Assembly: GCF_027622945.1 (NCBI RefSeq)
Contig: NZ_JAPZVQ010000001.1
Span: 440,927-504,926 of the forward strand
DNA: 64,000 nucleotides
Source of the DNA: Glycomyces lechevalierae
GTDB lineage: Bacteria > Actinomycetota > Actinomycetes > Mycobacteriales > Micromonosporaceae
Reading direction: 5' to 3'
The notes below the pieces were generated by a model. The model saw nothing but the letters and a program-made list of their open reading frames with translations, had not been told where the DNA came from and ran no database searches. Of the stretch, positions 14,639 to 23,652 are shown piece after piece. The position numbers and the translations under genes were made by a program. Position 1 is the first letter of the stretch; each line of letters starts with the position of its first letter.

Positions 14639-16288
14639 ATGTCCCCAGTGCCAAGACCCCAAGGGGCCCTGAGATCCCGGCGGGCGGCGATCGGTGCGGT
14701 CGCCGCCGCGGTCGCCCTCGTCGTCGCCAGTGGCCTCTTCTCCATCGCGCTCTCGGCGGCCCCGGCAAACGCCGAGACGCAGGGCACCGGCAGCGGCTTC
14801 CTCAGCACCGACGGCAGCCGCATCGTCGACGCCAGCGGCGCCGAAGTCCGGCTCACCGGCATCAACTGGTTCGGCATGGAGACCGACAACCACACCTTCC
14901 ACGGCCTGTGGGCCAACGCGCCCGCGACCTGGAAGGGCCAGATCGACCGGATGGCCGAGCTCGGCTTCAACACCCTCCGGATTCCGTACACAGGGGACTC
15001 GCTGCGCCCGGATGCCAAGGCCACCAGCGTCAACGACTACTCGAACCCGGACCTGGCCGGCCTGTCGCCGTTGGAGATCCTCGACAAGGTGATCGAGCAC
15101 GCCGGCGAGAAGGGCATGCGGGTCATCCTCGACCGGCACCGTCCGAGCGCCGCGGGCCAGACCGCGCTCTGGTACACCCCGCAGGTGTCCGAGCAGAGCA
15201 TGATCGACGACTGGGTGATGCTGGCCGAACGCTACGCGGGCAACGACACCGTCATCGGCGCGGACCTGTTCAACGAGCCCCACGCCGAGGGCACGCTGCC
15301 CAACGCCACCGGTTCCTGCTGGGGCTGCGGCGTTCTCGCCCGGGACTGGCGACTCGCGGCCGAGCGGATCGGCAACGCGGTGCTGGCGGCGAACCCGGAC
15401 TGGCTGATCCTCGTCGAAGGCGTGAGCACCATCCCCGGCGGCCTCACGAACCAGTGGGACAACGACCCGGCCACCGACACCGAAGGCACCTGGTGGGGCG
15501 GCAACCTCAGCGCCGCGGCCCAGTACCCGGTGCGGCTGAACGTGCCGCACAAGCTGGTCTACTCCGCGCACGACTACGCGATCTCGGTGTACGACCGGCA
15601 GGAGTGGTTCAAAGACCCCGACTTCCCGGCGAACCTCCCCGAGGTCTGGGACCACTTCTGGGGCTACCTCGACCGGCAGAACATCGCGCCGGTACTCGTG
15701 GGCGAGTTCGGCTCGACCCTCGCGAACCCCCTCGACAAGCAGTGGCTCGAAGCGCTGATGGACTACATGACCGACAACGGGATGTCGTTCACCTTCTGGG
15801 CGTGGAACCCGAACTCGGGCGACACCGGCGGCCTCGTGCAGAACGACTGGTGGACGGTCGAACAGGAGAAGTACAACATCCTCGAGCCGCACCTGAACCC
15901 GCCCGACGGGAGCGGCGGCTCGAACGGCACCCCGTCCTCCACGCCGCCGGTCACGCCGACCTCAACGCCCACAACGAATCCGCCGGGGGCGTGCACGGCG
16001 ACGTACACGATCACCGGCGGATGGCCCGGCAACTTCCAAGCGGATGTCAAGGTGACCAACACCGGCACAACGGCCATGAGCAGTTGGAAGACCGGCTGGA
16101 CCTACGCGGGCGACCAGAAGATCTTCAACTCGTGGAGCGCCACGGTCACCCAGTCCGCCAAGACGGTGACCGCCGTGAACACGAGCTCCAACGGGAGCCT
16201 CCAACCTGGACAGAGCGTCACCTTCGGCGTGCAGGGCACGGTTTCAGGCACGAACGCCGTGCCGACACCGATCACCTGCTCCGCCTGA
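14639..16288 (+). CDS. secreted GH5 endoglucanase with C-terminal CBM2
   Basis: A 549-residue cellulase. The signal peptide is residues 1-46, ending in ANA. The GH5 catalytic domain is about 52-420 and resembles the Acidothermus E1 type (LTGINWFGMET, GFNTLRIPY, ILDRHRP). Predicted acid/base is E213 in FNEPHAEG and nucleophile E356 in GEFG. A Thr/Pro/Ser linker (about 425-450) joins a CBM2 (about 452-549; Cys at both ends, Trp in GGWPGNF and TGWTYAG). It would cut cellulose outside the cell. CAGGAG precedes the ATG. A near-perfect CebR-type box in the leader suggests cellobiose induction. A 15-bp hairpin terminator follows. Confidence 0.94.
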   Translation: MSPVPRPQGALRSRRAAIGAVAAAVALVVASGLFSIALSAAPANAETQGTGSGFLSTDGSRIVDASGAEVRLTGINWFGMETDNHTFHGLWANAPATWKGQIDRMAELGFNTLRIPYTGDSLRPDAKATSVNDYSNPDLAGLSPLEILDKVIEHAGEKGMRVILDRHRPSAAGQTALWYTPQVSEQSMIDDWVMLAERYAGNDTVIGADLFNEPHAEGTLPNATGSCWGCGVLARDWRLAAERIGNAVLAANPDWLILVEGVSTIPGGLTNQWDNDPATDTEGTWWGGNLSAAAQYPVRLNVPHKLVYSAHDYAISVYDRQEWFKDPDFPANLPEVWDHFWGYLDRQNIAPVLVGEFGSTLANPLDKQWLEALMDYMTDNGMSFTFWAWNPNSGDTGGLVQNDWWTVEQEKYNILEPHLNPPDGSGGSNGTPSSTPPVTPTSTPTTNPPGACTATYTITGGWPGNFQADVKVTNTGTTAMSSWKTGWTYAGDQKIFNSWSATVTQSAKTVTAVNTSSNGSLQPGQSVTFGVQGTVSGTNAVPTPITCSA

Positions 16289-16291
16289 CCA

Positions 16292-16332
16292 CGGCGAGGC
16301 GCGCCTTCCGCTTCGGGAGGCGCGCCTCGCCG
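16292..16332. terminator. strong hairpin between convergent genes
   Basis: CGGCGAGGCGCGCCT (16292-16306) pairs perfectly with AGGCGCGCCTCGCCG (16318-16332) a few bases after the cellulase stop; it can serve both converging genes. Confidence 0.8.
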
Positions 16333-16346
16333 CGTGCAACGAGACC

Positions 16347-17006
16347 TTACGCGTAGTCCATGAACCGGTCGAGCGCTCGGCTCGCGGCGGCGTCGGCGAT
16401 GGCGGCTGCCGTCTCCCGCCGCCCGGCTCCGGGCGCGTAGACGACGGACACGCTGATCATGACGCGCTCGTATCCGACCTCGGCGCCATAGGTCTCCCAA
16501 GCGTCGCCTGGATAGACCGAGCTGAACCCGGTCATGCTGCCCATGCTGAGGTCCGCGACGGTCCACGCGGGGTCCTCTTCGAACCGCTCGCGGCGGGGTA
16601 CGAGGGCGTCGGCGGCGTAGCCCTCGTCAGAGCCCGCGGCGATCCCGATGTCCAGTTTCTGCCCGGCCGGCGTCTCGAAATGGCAGTACAGGGCCTTCGT
16701 GTCCTCGTCGGGGTAGGCGCTCGAGCTTGCGAGCTCCCCGCTGCCGCCCGCGAAGGCGTCGAACGTGGTGAGATCGAAGTCCTCGCAGGTCTGCTTCGAG
16801 AAGTCGGCCGCGACGTCCGGCGGGGGTCCGGTCGTGGCGTCGTCGGACTCACCCGCGGTGAAGAAGTCGTTGAGCCGGTTGTGGATCCAGATGAACTCGA
16901 TGGCGGCGAACAGGAGCAGGGCTGCGCTGGTGACGGCCACGAGGCCGATGAGCAGCTTGGCCCACAAGGGGATCGATTGCGGCGCGGGCGGAGGCGGATT
17001 CGACAT
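16347..17006 (-). CDS. membrane-anchored hypothetical protein
   Basis: A 219-residue protein with a short Pro-rich cytoplasmic start (SNPPPPAPQS), one membrane helix (about residues 17-42) and an extracellular domain of about 170 residues. Two Cys are visible (KQTCEDF and ALYCHFE), probably disulfide-bonded. The layout resembles DUF3558-like or sensor-type exported proteins of actinomycetes, but no family is certain. ATG is preceded by GGGAGCG. It faces the cellulase convergently and is upstream of the next minus-strand gene's terminator. Function unknown. Confidence 0.65.
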   Translation of the reverse strand: MSNPPPPAPQSIPLWAKLLIGLVAVTSAALLLFAAIEFIWIHNRLNDFFTAGESDDATTGPPPDVAADFSKQTCEDFDLTTFDAFAGGSGELASSSAYPDEDTKALYCHFETPAGQKLDIGIAAGSDEGYAADALVPRRERFEEDPAWTVADLSMGSMTGFSSVYPGDAWETYGAEVGYERVMISVSVVYAPGAGRRETAAAIADAAASRALDRFMDYA

Positions 17007-17182
17007 GCGGTCGCTCCCGGTTCAGGGCGTTCGGGGACGAGCGTGACGATATACGGACCGTGCAAGACCGGCGCGCGACTCGGTGAGGGACGGCGGGAAC
17101 GTTGATCGCGGAGCGCCGCCGACGCGGCCGTATCGGCGTTCCCGAACGACCGGATCGACTGGTCGCCCTGGCGGCCGAAGGC

Positions 17183-17209
17183 GAGCCGGGACCGGCGCAG
17201 TCCCGGCTC
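17183..17209. terminator. hairpin terminator after paralogue B
   Basis: GAGCCGGGAC (17183-17192) pairs with GTCCCGGCTC (17200-17209), directly downstream of the minus-strand gene ending at 17221. Confidence 0.7.
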
Positions 17210-17220
17210 GACTTGTGTCC

Positions 17221-19206
17221 CTACCGGAGTCCGTAGGAGCGGATCGTCGTGTGGGTGACCTCTGTGCCCGCGTCGTCCACGGCGGTCATGCGCACCGAGA
17301 CGTACTCGGCGTCGTCCGGGTGCTCGATCGTGGCGGTGGCGGTGTTGCCTTCACGGTCGATCGCGACGGCCTCCCAGGTCTTACCGTCGTCGAACGAGAC
17401 CTCCAACGTCATCTCCTCCGCGGTGACCTTCGGAGCGTCCTCGTCGACCACCAGGTCGAGCGTCACGTCCAGATCGTCCCCGCACTCGGCGAAACCGCCT
17501 TCGACGCCTTCGGCGCGCATGAGCACGACGGGAAGGGCCAGCGCCGCGCCGCCCTCGACCGCTTCGGCGGGGTCGAGGTCGAAGTTCCAGGTCTGCGTCG
17601 CGGCCGTGCCGACCAGCGCGGTGTCAGTGCTCTTGGTCGAGTCGACCTCGAGCGTGTACCGGCCCTCATCGAAGCCGGTGAAGTCGAACTCGTAGCCGCC
17701 CCACGGGTCGATGCCCTCGAGCACGCCGACCTTCTGGTCGTCGGTGCTCAGGACGGCGCGGGCGCTGTGGCCGACGAGCGTCAGGTCTTCGGCATTGCCG
17801 CTGTAGGCGGGCCTGGTGGCCGCGTACAGGTACGGAGTGCCCTCATAGGAGTAGAGGATCGAGCGGGCGGGGCCGGCCGCGAACGGGCCGTGCGCGACAG
17901 TGCGCTCGGCCTCGCCGGGCTCCAGCGAGCCCAGGTCCTTCGCGTCGTAGAAGCCGTCGACCAGTTGGACGTCATCGACGTACACGCCGGCCTCCTGGAA
18001 GCCGGTCCACTCGATCGCGTTGTCGGCGGTGTAGTAGACCGTCCGCGCCGAGGGGAAGGCCGTCGGCATCATGGCGCACAGGCCCGGTCCGAGCTGCGGG
18101 TCGGTGTCGCCGTAGTCGCACGTGAAGCCTTGGAGGTCGACGCCGAGCGAGTTGAACGTCGTCTCCTCGGCGGCCAGGTCGTCTTCGGAGGGCTTGAACT
18201 CGCCTTCGTCGGGGAACGAGCCGTTCTCGTGGAAGACGAGGTTGTACTGGTACGGGTCCGCGGCGTCGTCGGGACTGGTGAGCACTGCCTGGTAGATGAA
18301 CCCGAGTTCGTGTCCCGGCAGGTCCGGTTCCGGCATCACGTACACGTCGTCGTTCGCGCCGATGAAGTCGCCGGTGCCGATCGAGTTCTCCTTGCCGGAG
18401 GCGTTGAGGGAGAGGATGCCGCGGTTGAACGCGGCGTCGTCCTGTTCGACCTCGATGGTCAGCGGTATCGCCGCCGCGGCGTCGATGTCGAGCGCGGCGG
18501 GTTCCTTGCCCACGGTCACCGTGCTGAGTCCGGCGACGACCTCGCCGCGTTCGGTGTCCGTGGCCTCGTTCCACATCGAGTGCTGCAGGGCGTATTCCCC
18601 GGGCTCGAGTTCGACGGTGCCGACGCCGTTCTCGTCGAATTCGAGTCGGTCCCAGTGCTCGGGGTCCTTCAGGTCGATCCAAATGACCCAGTCGTTCTGC
18701 GGTGCTTTGCCGGAGCGGTCTTTGAGGGTGACGGTGAGCGTCTGCGTCTCCTGCCGCGCGCCGTCTGGTGCGGCAGGGGCCGGGGGGAGGCCGGCGAAGG
18801 AGTCGAGTTCGGACTCCGGGACGGCGGCGGCGTCGCGGTGGCCCGCAGCGGCGAGCGCCGTGATGTTGTACCGGCGCGGGTCCTCTTGTCCCGCTTCGAT
18901 CTCGTCGACCATGTCGCGCGGGATGACCAGCCGCTCATTGCCGGCTCCGGGCTCATACATCGAGACGAACCCGATGTCCTCGCGGCCGGGGGCCGGGTTC
19001 ACGCCCATCGTGCCGTCGCCGAAGACGGTCACGGCGTCCCCAGTGGGGAGCACGACGGTCGGGGTCGTGATGCCGGCCTCATCGGCCGCGGTGCTGGGCG
19101 TGGGCGTCGTGTTCGTCTCGGCGTTGGCGATCAGCCCGCCGGTGACGACTGCGACGGCGACCGCAGTCGCCGTCACCGCCGCCCCGATGGCGTGTCGTTT
19201 CCGCAT
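17221..19206 (-). CDS. secreted subtilase-like protein lacking the protease domain (paralogue B)
   Basis: A 661-residue exported protein homologous along its length to the 4534-6459 gene. It has a signal peptide (residues 1-30, ending ANA). The prodomain-like segment spans about 45-125 (VLPTGDAVTVFGDG, APGREDIGFV, LVIPRDMVDEIEAG, RRYNITALAAAGH). Beta-rich C-terminal domains end in LEVSFDDGKTWEAVAI and VTHTTIRSYGL. As in paralogue A, the catalytic Asp/His/Ser domain of S8 proteases is absent. The ATG at 19206 follows AGAGGAG; the longer upstream frame crosses a G-run artefact and is rejected. Both paralogues share paired Cys in CDY...C. Confidence 0.75.
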   Translation of the reverse strand: MRKRHAIGAAVTATAVAVAVVTGGLIANAETNTTPTPSTAADEAGITTPTVVLPTGDAVTVFGDGTMGVNPAPGREDIGFVSMYEPGAGNERLVIPRDMVDEIEAGQEDPRRYNITALAAAGHRDAAAVPESELDSFAGLPPAPAAPDGARQETQTLTVTLKDRSGKAPQNDWVIWIDLKDPEHWDRLEFDENGVGTVELEPGEYALQHSMWNEATDTERGEVVAGLSTVTVGKEPAALDIDAAAAIPLTIEVEQDDAAFNRGILSLNASGKENSIGTGDFIGANDDVYVMPEPDLPGHELGFIYQAVLTSPDDAADPYQYNLVFHENGSFPDEGEFKPSEDDLAAEETTFNSLGVDLQGFTCDYGDTDPQLGPGLCAMMPTAFPSARTVYYTADNAIEWTGFQEAGVYVDDVQLVDGFYDAKDLGSLEPGEAERTVAHGPFAAGPARSILYSYEGTPYLYAATRPAYSGNAEDLTLVGHSARAVLSTDDQKVGVLEGIDPWGGYEFDFTGFDEGRYTLEVDSTKSTDTALVGTAATQTWNFDLDPAEAVEGGAALALPVVLMRAEGVEGGFAECGDDLDVTLDLVVDEDAPKVTAEEMTLEVSFDDGKTWEAVAIDREGNTATATIEHPDDAEYVSVRMTAVDDAGTEVTHTTIRSYGLR

Positions 19207-19584
19207 CTTGACTCCTCTTGGCTCGCATGCCGTGGATCGAATGACCCACTCGACTTGGGAGACGCGACCGAGGAACATCACAGTTGCATATCGATGACGT
19301 AATGCCGTTGTCTCAGAACGTGATCGAGAGGCGCGTCCGGTTCGCGGGTGACCGGCACGCCGAAGCGGGCGGGAGAAGGCACGGCCCGCTTGTGCTGCGC
19401 GTGCCTCGAACAGCGTTGCATTGCAAGACGGAGGGGCGCACCGGGTCTTCCGGCGCGCCTTGCCGTTCCGGTCCCGGCGGGACGCTGAAGGGGGGGGGGG
19501 GGCCGGGGGGGGGGCCCCCCCGGGTTGGGGGGGGGCGGAGGGGGGGCCCCCGGGCGTGTCGATCATGGCCGGGTCCTCCTCGTG
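19207..19584. other. 378-nt intergenic region with G-run artefact
   Basis: This holds the promoter side of paralogue B, an unassigned stretch (about 19300-19490) with no convincing gene, and the G/C run at 19491-19556. It also holds an 18-bp copy (19565-19582) of coding sequence found again at 19622-19639. Its true structure is uncertain. Confidence 0.5.
19491..19556. other. near-pure G/C run, probable assembly artefact
   Basis: About 65 nt of G and C homopolymers, of the same kind as 12168-12330 and likewise preceded by a GCTGAAG sequence. It probably marks a false or gapped join. Confidence 0.7.
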
Positions 19585-20463
19585 CTAGCGCACTATGAGG
19601 TCCCGCAGGGCCTTGCCGACCATGGCCGGGTCCTCCTCGGCCATGAAGTGGCCCGCATTCGTGAGCCGGTGGTCGAGGTCGGGGGCCCAGGCCCGCCAGA
19701 CCGCGGCGGCGTCGTAGCCGAGGGCGGCACCCCAGTCCTGCTGAACGACCGTGACCGGCATCCGCAGCCGCACGCCGTTCGCCCGGTCGGCCTTGTCGTG
19801 CTCGATGTCGATGCCCGCCGTTGCCCGGCAGTCGGCGACGATCGAGGCCACGGCCTCGCGCGAGGCCCGCAGGTACTCCGCGCGCACCGGGCCCGGGATG
19901 GCCGCCGCGTCCTTCGTCCAGGCGTCGAGGAAGAACCCGAAGAACTCGTCCGCGCTCGCAGCGATCATCCGCTCGGGCAGCCCGGGCGGCTGGGCCATCA
20001 GGTAGAGGTGGAACGCCACCGCCGCGTCGGCCCCGTGCAGGACCGCCCACGTGTCGAGCGTCGGCAACACGTCCAGGATCGCCAGATGCGAGACCCTGTC
20101 CGGGTGGTCGAGCCCCGCGCGGACCCCGACGAGCGCGCCGCGGTCGTGCCCGGCCAGCGCGAAGCGGCTGTGGCCGAGGCGTTCGGCGAGAGCCACGATG
20201 TCAGCGGCCATGGTGCGCTTGGAGTACGTGTCGGGTCCGCTCGCGGCGGGCTTGTCGCTCGCGCCGTAGCCGCGCAGGTCCGGGACGATCACGGTGTGGT
20301 CGGCGGCGAGGTCGGCCGCGACGTGGCGCCACATGAGGTGGGTCTGCGGGAAGCCGTGCAGGAGGACGATCGGGTCGCCCTCGCCGCCGACGGCGGTGTT
20401 GAGCGCGATGTCGCCGTCGACGGTGATCCGCTGGTAGTCGAAGCCCGGTATCGCGAGGTTCAT
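19585..20463 (-). CDS. alpha/beta hydrolase, haloacetate dehalogenase-like
   Basis: A 292-residue alpha/beta hydrolase. The oxyanion loop is HGFPQT (about 39-44), with GYGASDKP after strand 4. The nucleophile elbow is GHDRGA with Asp at residue 107. Asp as nucleophile and Arg two residues on (HDRG) are the marks of fluoroacetate/haloacetate dehalogenases and related epoxide hydrolases. The catalytic His is in NAGHFMAEEDP. It may hydrolyse a halogenated or epoxide compound; substrate not provable. GGAG precedes the ATG. It is divergent from a SARP regulator across about 90 nt, which is its likely regulator. An 18-bp piece of its 3' end is repeated just downstream. Confidence 0.82.
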   Translation of the reverse strand: MNLAIPGFDYQRITVDGDIALNTAVGGEGDPIVLLHGFPQTHLMWRHVAADLAADHTVIVPDLRGYGASDKPAASGPDTYSKRTMAADIVALAERLGHSRFALAGHDRGALVGVRAGLDHPDRVSHLAILDVLPTLDTWAVLHGADAAVAFHLYLMAQPPGLPERMIAASADEFFGFFLDAWTKDAAAIPGPVRAEYLRASREAVASIVADCRATAGIDIEHDKADRANGVRLRMPVTVVQQDWGAALGYDAAAVWRAWAPDLDHRLTNAGHFMAEEDPAMVGKALRDLIVR

Positions 20464-20559
20464 GGCCGCTCCTTCTGGTTCGGTGGGTCTCGTCGAGTCT
20501 GCGAGTCGCCGATGAGCGTTGGATGAGCGCGATAGTTTGGCACGGGATTGGAGGTGCGC

Positions 20560-22512
20560 TTGCGCGTGCGAATCGGGGTGCTCGGACCGGTGCTGGCCTG
20601 GGACGATGCCGGGTCTGAGCTGGATCTCAGGGGGCCGCGGCACCGGGCGGTGCTGGCGCGGCTGGTGGTCGCGCGCGGGCGGGTCGTGCCGGTGGACCGG
20701 CTCGTGGACGACCTGTGGGCGGAGCCGCCCGCGGGTGCGGTGGGCGCGGTGCGCACGTTCGTGGCGGCCCTGCGGCGGGCGCTTGAGCCGGAACGGCGGC
20801 CGCGTTCGGCCGCGCGGGTGCTGGTGACCGAGGGCCCGGGGTATGCGCTGCGGGTCGGGCCGGAGGCGGTGGACGCGTGGCGGTTCGAGGCCGCGGTGGG
20901 CGAGGCGGCCTCGGTGTCGGCGCATCGGGCGCTGGCGCTTCTCGATGGGGCCCTTGGGGAGTGGCGGGGTCCGGCGTTCGCGGACTTCGACGAGGCTTGG
21001 GCGGGCGCGGAGCGTTCGCGGCTGGAGCAGTTGCGGCTGGACGCGGTCGAGCGGCGGGCCGAGGCGCTGCTGGAGCTGGGGCGGCCGGGTGAGGCGGTGC
21101 CGGACCTGGACGCGCTGGTGGCCGAGCATCCGTGGCGGGAGGAGGCGTGGCGGCTGCTCGCATTGGGCCTGTACCGGTCCGGGCGGCAGGCCGACGCGCT
21201 CGCGGTGCTGCGGCGGGCGCGGTCGCTGCTGGACGAGCGGCACGGCGTGGAACCGAACGTGCGATTGCGGCGGCTGGAGACGGACCTGCTGCGTCAGGCC
21301 GATCCTGGTGTCGAAGGCGCCGAACGGGTTTGGGCCGCGACGGCGGCGGCGTACGACCAGAGCGTGGGGCCGCAGTCCGCGGAGCGCTTGGAGTCGACGG
21401 TCGGGCTGCTGCGCAGCCTCGCGCTGACGGGCGGCGCGGGTCTCGGGACGGCGCAGGAGCAGCGGGCTGCGACCGTGGCAGCGGCCGAGCGGCTGGACGA
21501 CCCGGAGCTCGCTGCCCGGGTGATCGGCGGGTACGACGTGCCCGCGATCTGGACGCGTTCGGACGATCCGGCGCGGTCGGCGCGGATCGTGGCGGCGGCC
21601 GAACATGCGTTGGCGCGGTTGGGTGCCGACGCGCACGAGGTCGACCGGGCCCGGCTGCTGTCGGTGATCGCGGTCGAATCGCGGGGCGCGAGGGGTCCGC
21701 GTCCGGCGGAGGCTGCGGCCGAGGCGGAGCGGTTGGCGCGCGGGCTGGGCGATCCGGCGCTGCTGGCGTTCGCGCTCAACGGGGTCTTCATGCAGTCGTT
21801 CGGGCGGGCGGGACTCGCGTCGGAACGCGATCGGGTCGGGGCCGAGCTGGTGGAGGTCGCGACGCGGCATCGCTTGCCCGCGTATGGGATTCTCGGGCAT
21901 CTGGTGCGAATGCAGGCACGGAGTGCGTTGGGGGACTTCGCGGGTGCGGACGAGCACGCGGCGGCCGCGGACGCGCTGGCCGAGCGGCATGAGCGGCCGC
22001 TGACGGGGGTGTTCACGGACTGGTACCGGGCCATGCGGTCGGCGGTGCACGGCACGCCGATCGAGGTGGTGGAGGCGGCGTACGTGGCTGCGGATGCGCG
22101 GTTGGAGGGGGCGGGGATGCCCGGGGTGCGGCGGGGCTTGCTGCCGTTGGCGTTGCTGTGTCTGCGGTTGGAGCGCGGGGCGGCGGTGCGGTTCGAGGGC
22201 GACATTGATTGGGGCCCTTACCGGCCGTGGGTGCAGCCGGTGCTGTTTGTGGAGACCGGTCGAGTGTCCGAAGCGGCGGCGGCGTTGCGGGGTGCGCCTG
22301 AGCCTCCGGGTGACTTGATGATGGAAGCGATGTGGGCGCTCACGGGCCGGGCCGCGGTTGCGCTGGGCGACAAAGCGATGCAGGCGAAGGTCGAGGAGGC
22401 GCTCCGCCCGGCGGCGGGCGAGCTGGCCGGGGCGGGGAGCGGGATGGTGAGCCTCGGGCCGGTGGCAGAGGTTCTTGAGAGGCTTGCCGAGTCAGGGGAG
22501 GCGATTCGCTGA
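20560..22512 (+). CDS. SARP/AfsR-type transcriptional regulator (BTAD, no NB-ARC)
   Basis: About 650 residues. The N-terminal OmpR-like winged helix (about 15-95; LDLRGPRHRAVLARLVVARG, DDLWAEPP, LVTEGPGYALR) is followed by the bacterial transcriptional activation domain (about 100-240; RLEQLRLDAVERRAEALLELGR, EAWRLLALGLYRSGRQADAL). An alpha-helical, TPR-like C-terminal half follows. The Walker A ATPase domain of full AfsR proteins is absent. The start is uncertain: TTG 20560 and GTG 20566 both lie after a GGAGG site, and TTG 20548 is in frame but before it. It is divergent from the dehalogenase-like hydrolase and probably controls it and perhaps the next gene. Confidence 0.85.
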   Translation: MRVRIGVLGPVLAWDDAGSELDLRGPRHRAVLARLVVARGRVVPVDRLVDDLWAEPPAGAVGAVRTFVAALRRALEPERRPRSAARVLVTEGPGYALRVGPEAVDAWRFEAAVGEAASVSAHRALALLDGALGEWRGPAFADFDEAWAGAERSRLEQLRLDAVERRAEALLELGRPGEAVPDLDALVAEHPWREEAWRLLALGLYRSGRQADALAVLRRARSLLDERHGVEPNVRLRRLETDLLRQADPGVEGAERVWAATAAAYDQSVGPQSAERLESTVGLLRSLALTGGAGLGTAQEQRAATVAAAERLDDPELAARVIGGYDVPAIWTRSDDPARSARIVAAAEHALARLGADAHEVDRARLLSVIAVESRGARGPRPAEAAAEAERLARGLGDPALLAFALNGVFMQSFGRAGLASERDRVGAELVEVATRHRLPAYGILGHLVRMQARSALGDFAGADEHAAAADALAERHERPLTGVFTDWYRAMRSAVHGTPIEVVEAAYVAADARLEGAGMPGVRRGLLPLALLCLRLERGAAVRFEGDIDWGPYRPWVQPVLFVETGRVSEAAAALRGAPEPPGDLMMEAMWALTGRAAVALGDKAMQAKVEEALRPAAGELAGAGSGMVSLGPVAEVLERLAESGEAIR

Positions 22513-22653
22513 CCGGGGCCAGCGCGGTAGATCACCGGAGTCAGGGCCGCTTCGGCAGAGTGGGGCCGGCCGAGCCTCGCAACCGCGACGGGTTTAGGCG
22601 GGCCCCGACCCGGTAAGCCCTGGTGGGCCGGGTCCGCCGGCGCCCGCCGAGAC

Positions 22654-23586
22654 GTGAAGGAGACGGCCATCGAAACCGGACGAACCGCCCCGAACGGGCT
22701 GGCGGACAGCAGTGTGCGGCATCAGCGCCTCGACCTGGGCGACCTGGAGATCTTCTACCGGGAGGCCGGGCCGCCGGACGCCCCGGTCGTCCTCCTCCCC
22801 CACGGCTACCCGTGCTCCTCGTACCAGTACCGCAACCTGATGCCCGCCTTGGCCGACCGGTGGCGCACGGTCGCGCCCGACTTCCCCGGGTTCGGCTACA
22901 GCGGCACGCCGGCACTCGAACAGTGCACCTTCGACGGTTACGCCGAGTTCCTGCTGCGGTTCGCGGATCGGCTCGGCCTCGATCGGTACGCGCTCTACCT
23001 GCACGACTACGGCTCCCAGATCGGGCTGCGCGCCGCGATCGCCGAGCCGCAGCGGGTCGCCGCGCTCATCATCCAGAACGGGGACGTCTACGAGGACGCG
23101 CTCGGGCCGAAATACCAAGGGCTGCGCGAATACTGGGAGCGCCCGACGCCGGGGGGCCGCGCCGCGCTGGAAGACGCGGTGAGCGAGGCGGGCTTCCGGG
23201 AGGAGTTCCTGAACGACGTGCGGAAGGAACTCACGGAACTGATACCACCCGACCTCTGGACCCTCGCCTGGACGCAACTGCGCACTCCAGAGCGGCGGGC
23301 GATCATGGTCGGCCTCATGGAAGGGCTGCGCGACAACCTCGAATGGTTCCCGCGTTACCAGGCCTACCTCCGCGAACACCGGCCGCCGACGCTGATCGCC
23401 TGGGGCCCGCAGGACGGCTACATGCCCGAGGCCTCGGCGCGTGCGTACCTCCGCGACCTCCCCGACGCCGAGTTCCATCTCCTCGACGGCGGCCACTGGG
23501 CGCTGGAGACGAACCTCGACGAGATCGCCGCGCTCATCCGCGACTTCCTCACCCGCAAGGGCCTCAACGCGATCCCGCCCGCCTGA
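22654..23586 (+). CDS. alpha/beta hydrolase, epoxide hydrolase/haloalkane dehalogenase-like
   Basis: A 310-residue alpha/beta hydrolase: HGYPCS oxyanion loop, FPGFGYSGTP after strand 4, nucleophile elbow LHDYGSQIG with Asp as nucleophile, and a late GGHWALE with the catalytic His. The Asp nucleophile points to hydrolysis of epoxides or haloalkanes, not esters. The annotated GTG start has no clear ribosome site. An ideal AAGGAG lies 6 nt before an in-frame ATC at codon 6, so translation may begin there or the start may have mutated. It lies 141 nt after the SARP gene on the same strand and may belong to the same regulon as the other hydrolase. Confidence 0.8.
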   Translation: MKETAIETGRTAPNGLADSSVRHQRLDLGDLEIFYREAGPPDAPVVLLPHGYPCSSYQYRNLMPALADRWRTVAPDFPGFGYSGTPALEQCTFDGYAEFLLRFADRLGLDRYALYLHDYGSQIGLRAAIAEPQRVAALIIQNGDVYEDALGPKYQGLREYWERPTPGGRAALEDAVSEAGFREEFLNDVRKELTELIPPDLWTLAWTQLRTPERRAIMVGLMEGLRDNLEWFPRYQAYLREHRPPTLIAWGPQDGYMPEASARAYLRDLPDAEFHLLDGGHWALETNLDEIAALIRDFLTRKGLNAIPPA

Positions 23587-23652
23587 CCGCCACCGCTCCG
23601 ACGGGCCCCGCCGCCCGGCCGGCAGCGGCCACGGTCGCTCCCCGCCTGCTGG

